DNA from: Caldalkalibacillus salinus
Lineage (GTDB): Bacteria > Bacillota > Bacilli > Caldalkalibacillales > JCM-10596
Assembly (NCBI RefSeq): GCF_016745835.1
Contig: NZ_JAERVL010000024.1
Location: 54,882-118,881 of the forward strand
Direction of reading: 5' to 3'
DNA length: 64,000 nt
Shown: positions 60,461 to 64,000 of the stretch, in pieces
Numbering within the stretch: the first letter of the stretch is position 1
How the letters are laid out: every line of letters starts with the position of its first letter
Translations under genes and position numbers: made by a program
Notes under the pieces: model-generated
What the model was told of the DNA's origin: nothing
What the model saw: the letters and a program-made list of their open reading frames with translations, nothing else
Databases searched by the model: none

Positions 60461-60751
60461 ATGAAACTCATGATCTGTATTGCTCACCAGCGCTACGGGA
60501 CAAAAATGATCAAACACCTCAGTGAAAAAGGGTACCGTGTGACAAAGTTGGCGAGTAGTGGTGGTTTCTTGAAAGAAGGCAAAGACACGTTGTTGATCGG
60601 GGTGTCGAATCAAGACATAAAGCAGCTTAAATCAGAAATGCGGTCGGCCGTTGATGCTTTGGACAAAGAAAAAGGCTGGCAGCACAAAGAAGAGAATCGG
60701 TATACCTCCTTCGTTGTTGATGGACAAAATAGTATAGCAATACCCAGGTAA
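60461..60751 (+). CDS. Cyclic-di-AMP receptor (DarA/PstA-like PII protein), short form
   Basis: 96-residue PII-like protein of the DUF970/DarA family, which binds c-di-AMP. KLMICIAHQRYGTKMIKHL, then YRVTKLASSGGFLKEG-like core and LLIGVSNQDI match DarA, but the Gly-Asn of the DarA ligand site (GGFLKSGN) is Gly-Lys here, and the T/B loop region is shortened (96 versus 109). The start at 60461 follows GAGGGGGG; a longer frame from 60428 is unlikely. K+ channel next door suits c-di-AMP biology, but ligand binding needs testing. Confidence 0.82.
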   Translation: MKLMICIAHQRYGTKMIKHLSEKGYRVTKLASSGGFLKEGKDTLLIGVSNQDIKQLKSEMRSAVDALDKEKGWQHKEENRYTSFVVDGQNSIAIPR

Positions 60752-60761
60752 ACCTTATTGT

Positions 60762-60790
60762 TTGACAAGTTCCTATATGGTCGATAAACT
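60762..60790 (+). promoter_or_regulatory. SigA promoter of perR
   Basis: -35 TTGACA (60762-60767), 17-base spacer, -10 TAAACT (60785-60790); the TSS is expected near 60797, about 65 bases before the start. Confidence 0.7.
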
Positions 60791-60810
60791 AAACAAGAAT
60801 CATTTTAATG

Positions 60811-60825
60811 TAATAATTCATATTA
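60811..60825. promoter_or_regulatory. Possible autoregulatory PerR box
   Basis: TAATAATTCATATTA matches TTATAATNATTATAA at 10 of 14 positions. It is just downstream of the predicted TSS. Weaker than the perfect box at dps. Confidence 0.35.
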
Positions 60826-60861
60826 ATATTATATCTTTTAATGAAACGGAGGGAGATGGAC

Positions 60862-61329
60862 ATGGCGCATTTGCAACAAGCATTGGAGAAGCTTAAGGAC
60901 AGAGGGGTTCGTATGACACCGCAACGTCACGCCATTTTAGCATATCTGTTTGAGGCCATGAATCATCCCACAGCAGACGAAATTTATAAAGCGCTAGAAG
61001 ATAAGTTTCCGAGCATGAGTGTAGCCACTGTATATAATAACCTTAGGTTGTTCAAAGAAGCAGATCTTGTACGTGAATTGACATATGGTGATTCATCTAG
61101 TCGTTTTGATGCAGACGTCCACCAGCATTATCATGTTATATGTAAAGATTGTGGAAAGATCGTTGATTTCGACTATCCTTGCTTAGATGATGTCGAAAAT
61201 GTAGCTTCAAAAGAAACGGGATTTAAGATTGAGTCTCATCGTATGGAAGTATATGGTGTTTGTCATCAATGTCATGAAACCGAGGAAAAGGGTTCAAGCA
61301 ATCATGAAAAAGAGCATCAAAAGGTATAA
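60862..61329 (+). CDS. perR: Peroxide-responsive repressor PerR
   Basis: Fur-family metalloregulator. 155 residues; winged HTH with [13 protein letters not shown]. All B. subtilis PerR metal ligands are present with a two-residue shift: H35, D83, H89, H91, D102, and the zinc cysteines C94, C97, C134, C137. Asp83 (rather than Glu) marks PerR over Fur and Zur. The ATG at 60862 has GGAGGGAG upstream, which fits better than earlier ATGs. The C-terminal tail is long and basic. Its target dps with a perfect PerR box is at 2.4 kb. Confidence 0.95.
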   Translation: MAHLQQALEKLKDRGVRMTPQRHAILAYLFEAMNHPTADEIYKALEDKFPSMSVATVYNNLRLFKEADLVRELTYGDSSSRFDADVHQHYHVICKDCGKIVDFDYPCLDDVENVASKETGFKIESHRMEVYGVCHQCHETEEKGSSNHEKEHQKV

Positions 61330-61352
61330 CAGAAGCCTTACTTGTCTCGAGA

Positions 61353-61383
61353 GTCACCTCTTATTATAGAGGGGCTTTTTTTG
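61353..61383 (+). terminator. Terminator of perR
   Basis: A short imperfect stem (CACCTCT/AGAGGGG) with a TATTAT loop is followed by CTTTTTTT, 24 bases after the stop. Confidence 0.65.
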
Positions 61384-61458
61384 TTACCACTAAACTCCTA
61401 CCCATAGCCTATTTATTTTTTGATAAAATAAAGGGGACTGGGAGAGGGAGGCAAAATA

Positions 61459-63255
61459 ATGCAAACTGAAAACGCTTATCAACCGAGGCATCGCACACAT
61501 AGGAAGCAATGGTACCGTTGGGGTATCATATCCTTTTTCTTAGCATTAATAATTACTTTTGGTGTGATCTTATTAATATTCGCAGATCGAGCGAACCAAG
61601 AACAAAGCAATCCTTATCCAGAAGCGGTGCAAACTGATGGACAAGGAACATTGTACCCGCTTATCGTTAATGGAGATATTTCAACACAACACGATGTGCT
61701 AGTAGATAATGAAGAGTTTTTTGTTCCGTATGAACTCTTTTTAGAGCATATTGATGATACCGTTAGTTATGATGAGGCATCAGAAACATTTATATTTACC
61801 GCTAACAATGAAGTCGTGACTTTACAAAGCATGTATTTAACAAATGAGCTCAAGGACGAACAAGTAACATTAAACTTTCCAGTGAGAAATATAGATGGAC
61901 AGTCGTACATTCCCTTTTCACCTTTCGAGCAGGTGTATCCTGTTGAGTTTAAATATTATGATGAAAGTCAAATCGTAGAACTTAACACATTCAACACACC
62001 TAAAATGAAGGCAGAGGTCAGCATTCCAGCAGATCATCAGGAGGATGAATTACCAACGACATTTATACGAACGGAACCAACATATCAAGCACCATATGTA
62101 ACAGACATACAACATGGCACACCGGTGGAAATGCTTGAAGAGAGAGAGAATTGGTATCAAGTCAAATCCAATGAGGGTTGGATAGGCTACATACCAAAAG
62201 ATGAGGTCACGATAAACGGGGCTGAAGTAGAAGAATGGACCAAACCTGAACGGACTTATGCACCGTGGAATCCCATTGCGGGTAAAATAAATCTAACCTG
62301 GGAACACGTGGTTAGCCGAAACCCTGATACAGATAACATTGAGCCTATGAATGGGGTGAACGTGGTTTCCCCTACATGGTTCCATCTAAAGGATGGGACT
62401 GGTGGTCTAAAAAACTTAGCAGATAAACAATATGTGTCTTGGGCGCATGGAAATGGTTATCAAGTATGGGGACTCGTGACTAATGACTTTAACCCTGATA
62501 TGACTCATGAACTGCTATCGTCCTATGAGAATAGAAAGAACATGATTAACCAACTCATATACTACTCGGAGTTGTATAACTTAGACGGTATTAATGTAGA
62601 CTTTGAAAATGTTTACTTGAAGGACAAAGAGAATTTAGTTCAATTTATGAGAGAGTTAACGCCTTATTTACATGAAATGGGGTTGGTGGTCTCAATTGAT
62701 GTGACCATTAAATCAGATAGTGAGATGTGGTCCTTATTTTTAGATCGAGAAAAACTGGCTGGCATTGTAGATTATATGATGGTCATGACGTATGACGAAC
62801 ATTGGGGGAGCAGTCCAGTAGCAGGCTCGGTCGCTTCCTTACCTTGGGTGGAAAGAGGATTGCAAGGAGTTTTAGAAGAAGTGCCCAATGAGAAGTTGGT
62901 ATTAGGCGTCCCTTTCTACACAAGGATATGGGCTGAAGAAGAAACTGCGGACGGTAGTACGAACGTGTCCTCAAGGGCTTTTTCGATGAACGGTGTCAAT
63001 GATTGGATCGAAGAAAATAACGTACAGTTAACGGTTGATCAAAGCAGCGGACAATATTATGGAGAATATTATGATGATGAGGAACAGATTCGTTACCGTG
63101 TTTGGCTAGAGGATGAATATTCAATGGCACAAAGAATAGAACTGGTACACAAGTATGATTTGGCAGGTGTAGCCTCTTGGAGAAGAGGGTTTGAAGAAAC
63201 ACAAATATGGGACGTGATCCAAAAAGGATTAGAGCAACGGTTAAACGAACAATGA
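61459..63255 (+). CDS. Membrane-anchored SH3 - GH18 family hydrolase
   Basis: 598-residue exported enzyme. One N-terminal helix after a basic segment (about residues 23-43) anchors it. Residues about 55-190 carry a copper-amine-oxidase-like stalk region, about 200-255 an SH3-type repeat (RTEPTYQAPYVTDIQHGTPVEML, WIGYIPKDE), and about 290-590 a GH18 domain with the catalytic DGINVDFE (376-383; acid Glu383) and a final WDVIQKGLEQ. Relatives include cortex-lytic and cell-wall glycosidases of spore formers (YdhD/YvbX/SleL-like). No cysteine pairs. Substrate probably peptidoglycan or chitin-like glycan, inferred. Confidence 0.88.
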   Translation: MQTENAYQPRHRTHRKQWYRWGIISFFLALIITFGVILLIFADRANQEQSNPYPEAVQTDGQGTLYPLIVNGDISTQHDVLVDNEEFFVPYELFLEHIDDTVSYDEASETFIFTANNEVVTLQSMYLTNELKDEQVTLNFPVRNIDGQSYIPFSPFEQVYPVEFKYYDESQIVELNTFNTPKMKAEVSIPADHQEDELPTTFIRTEPTYQAPYVTDIQHGTPVEMLEERENWYQVKSNEGWIGYIPKDEVTINGAEVEEWTKPERTYAPWNPIAGKINLTWEHVVSRNPDTDNIEPMNGVNVVSPTWFHLKDGTGGLKNLADKQYVSWAHGNGYQVWGLVTNDFNPDMTHELLSSYENRKNMINQLIYYSELYNLDGINVDFENVYLKDKENLVQFMRELTPYLHEMGLVVSIDVTIKSDSEMWSLFLDREKLAGIVDYMMVMTYDEHWGSSPVAGSVASLPWVERGLQGVLEEVPNEKLVLGVPFYTRIWAEEETADGSTNVSSRAFSMNGVNDWIEENNVQLTVDQSSGQYYGEYYDDEEQIRYRVWLEDEYSMAQRIELVHKYDLAGVASWRRGFEETQIWDVIQKGLEQRLNEQ

Positions 63256-63320
63256 AGTTGAACAAACAAAGAAGCTAAACAGTTAAAGAACTCAAAAGGT
63301 GATAAATAAAGTTGAACTAA

Positions 63321-63350
63321 AAAAAGGAAGGGGAGCACTCCTTCCTTTTT
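63321..63350 (+). terminator. Terminator of the GH18 gene
   Basis: An 11-bp stem (AAAAAGGAAGG/CCTTCCTTTTT) with an 8-base loop ends in TTTTT. Confidence 0.85.
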
Positions 63351-63526
63351 ATTATGATAATCGGTTACGCCATTACATTAATGTTGATTAGATATGATTT
63401 TATATTAATGAAAGAATAAAAAATTGCCTTTTATAAAGTTTAGCATTCGTCAGAGTCAACATTTATACAAGCAGATTATTATTGATGCTTAGTTATGATG
63501 CTTGCAACACATGTGCGACATGATAA

Positions 63527-63850
63527 TTAAGACTTTGTATCAAAATCGTTGTTCGTGGCCAGTTTTTTATCTAATGTAAGCTTTTGTTTGCAATACATAC
63601 ATTCATCAACTCTACCCAGCACCTTTGTTTTCTTTTCGCAACTAGGACAAGTGACATATGCTGCTTGTGTTGAAATGAAACCGACCCAAAAGTATATAAC
63701 AGTACTAAGTAACACCATTGAAACACCTAAAACCATAAATAAGGTAACTGCCCATTGTGCGGTTACAAGGAATGAACCATAAGTCACGATCATACCTCCA
63801 AAGACCAGCCCTAAGGCAAAGGTGCGTATAAGGTTTATCTTTCCCTTCAT
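63527..63850 (-). CDS. ygzB: YgzB family protein (UPF0295)
   Basis: 107-residue membrane protein with two N-terminal helices (TFALGLVFGGMIVTYGSFLV and VTLFMVLGVSMVLLSTVIYFWVG), then a zinc-ribbon: CPSC and CMYC pairs (CPSCEKKTKVLGRVDECMYC). The sequence lines up closely with B. subtilis YgzB, also located next to perR. Function unknown. GGAGG is just before the ATG on the minus strand. The last 150 bases of the window beyond its start show no gene. Confidence 0.92.
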   Translation of the reverse strand: MKGKINLIRTFALGLVFGGMIVTYGSFLVTAQWAVTLFMVLGVSMVLLSTVIYFWVGFISTQAAYVTCPSCEKKTKVLGRVDECMYCKQKLTLDKKLATNNDFDTKS

Positions 63851-64000
63851 TTTGATGGCCTCCTTTGGTTAAAGTATAGCACAACTATTAAGATTAGGAC
63901 GAGGGAAGGTCAGTGTATTAACTGATTGTTTTGTGGCAAGAAAAAATAATACAATAAAAAATATCACTAGCATTGCATTAATTAAGTTTGAACATTCATA

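Overview
The window comes from an endospore-forming, low-to-moderate GC Bacillota, most likely a Bacillaceae member outside the B. subtilis group. Supporting signs: a gamma-type SASP gene, a complete germinant-receptor operon, PerR, TnrA-like and cre-like sites, the bacillithiol-associated protein YtxJ, strong AAGGAGG ribosome binding sites, and a stretch (about 42-64 kb) that follows the B. subtilis yfhF/yfhH-mutY-fabL-sspE-ygaC-ygaD-ygaE-gsaB-perR-ygzB order with extra genes between. No rRNA, tRNA, CRISPR array, prophage or intact insertion sequence was seen. Genus cannot be fixed from the sequence alone.

Layout. 0-2.4 kb: tail of a siderophore ABC uptake operon (ATPase, binding lipoprotein) and dps behind a perfect PerR box. 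2.5-8.7 kb: bactofilin, TerC-like protein, rRNA methyltransferase, a small CC-motif protein plus an unknown protein coupled to a CstA-type transporter, and a secreted stalk-domain protein. 8.9-13.4 kb: ferredoxin-dependent 2-oxoacid oxidoreductase (korAB) divergent from class I fumarase. 13.6-24.5 kb: flavoprotein, GAF protein, AlkA-type glycosylase, RlmCD, small membrane proteins, an LmrA/LmrB-like repressor and efflux pair with two matching operators, a Bcr/CflA pump, aldehyde dehydrogenase, DUF4269 protein.

24.7-32.7 kb is the most distinctive accessory block. A TAXI-type TRAP receptor and fused TRAP permease are followed by a FadR-type GntR regulator, a GlcD-like FAD oxidase, a GlcF-like Fe-S protein and an LhgO-like L-2-hydroxyacid oxidase. 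The front promoter holds a textbook FadR-family operator and a cre-like site. I read it as a catabolite-repressible uptake and oxidation system for a 2-hydroxy (di)carboxylate, with oxidases for both stereoisomers. A BCCT transporter and a double ABM-domain protein with a possible Fur box follow.

35.5-39.7 kb: germinant receptor operon gerA-gerC-(2-TM small gene)-gerB. 40-49 kb: YihY, YtxJ, a zinc-free (C-minus) ribosomal protein L33, YfhH, YfhF-like epimerase, mutY, fabL, sspE, azlCD with a divergent XRE-cupin regulator. 49-52.5 kb: ygaC, ygaD, ygaE homologues. 52.7-57.3 kb: a 1509-residue glutamate synthase large subunit whose leader shows a -35/-10, a perfect TnrA box, cre-like repeats and a hairpin separating the Shine-Dalgarno from the start. 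57.7-63.9 kb: gsaB with an overlapping lipoprotein, a two-TM K+ channel, a short c-di-AMP-receptor-like PII protein, perR, an SH3-GH18 hydrolase and ygzB.

Main themes: iron and peroxide control (PerR and its likely target dps lie in the same window), glutamate/2-oxoglutarate/2-hydroxyacid metabolism, and sporulation/germination.
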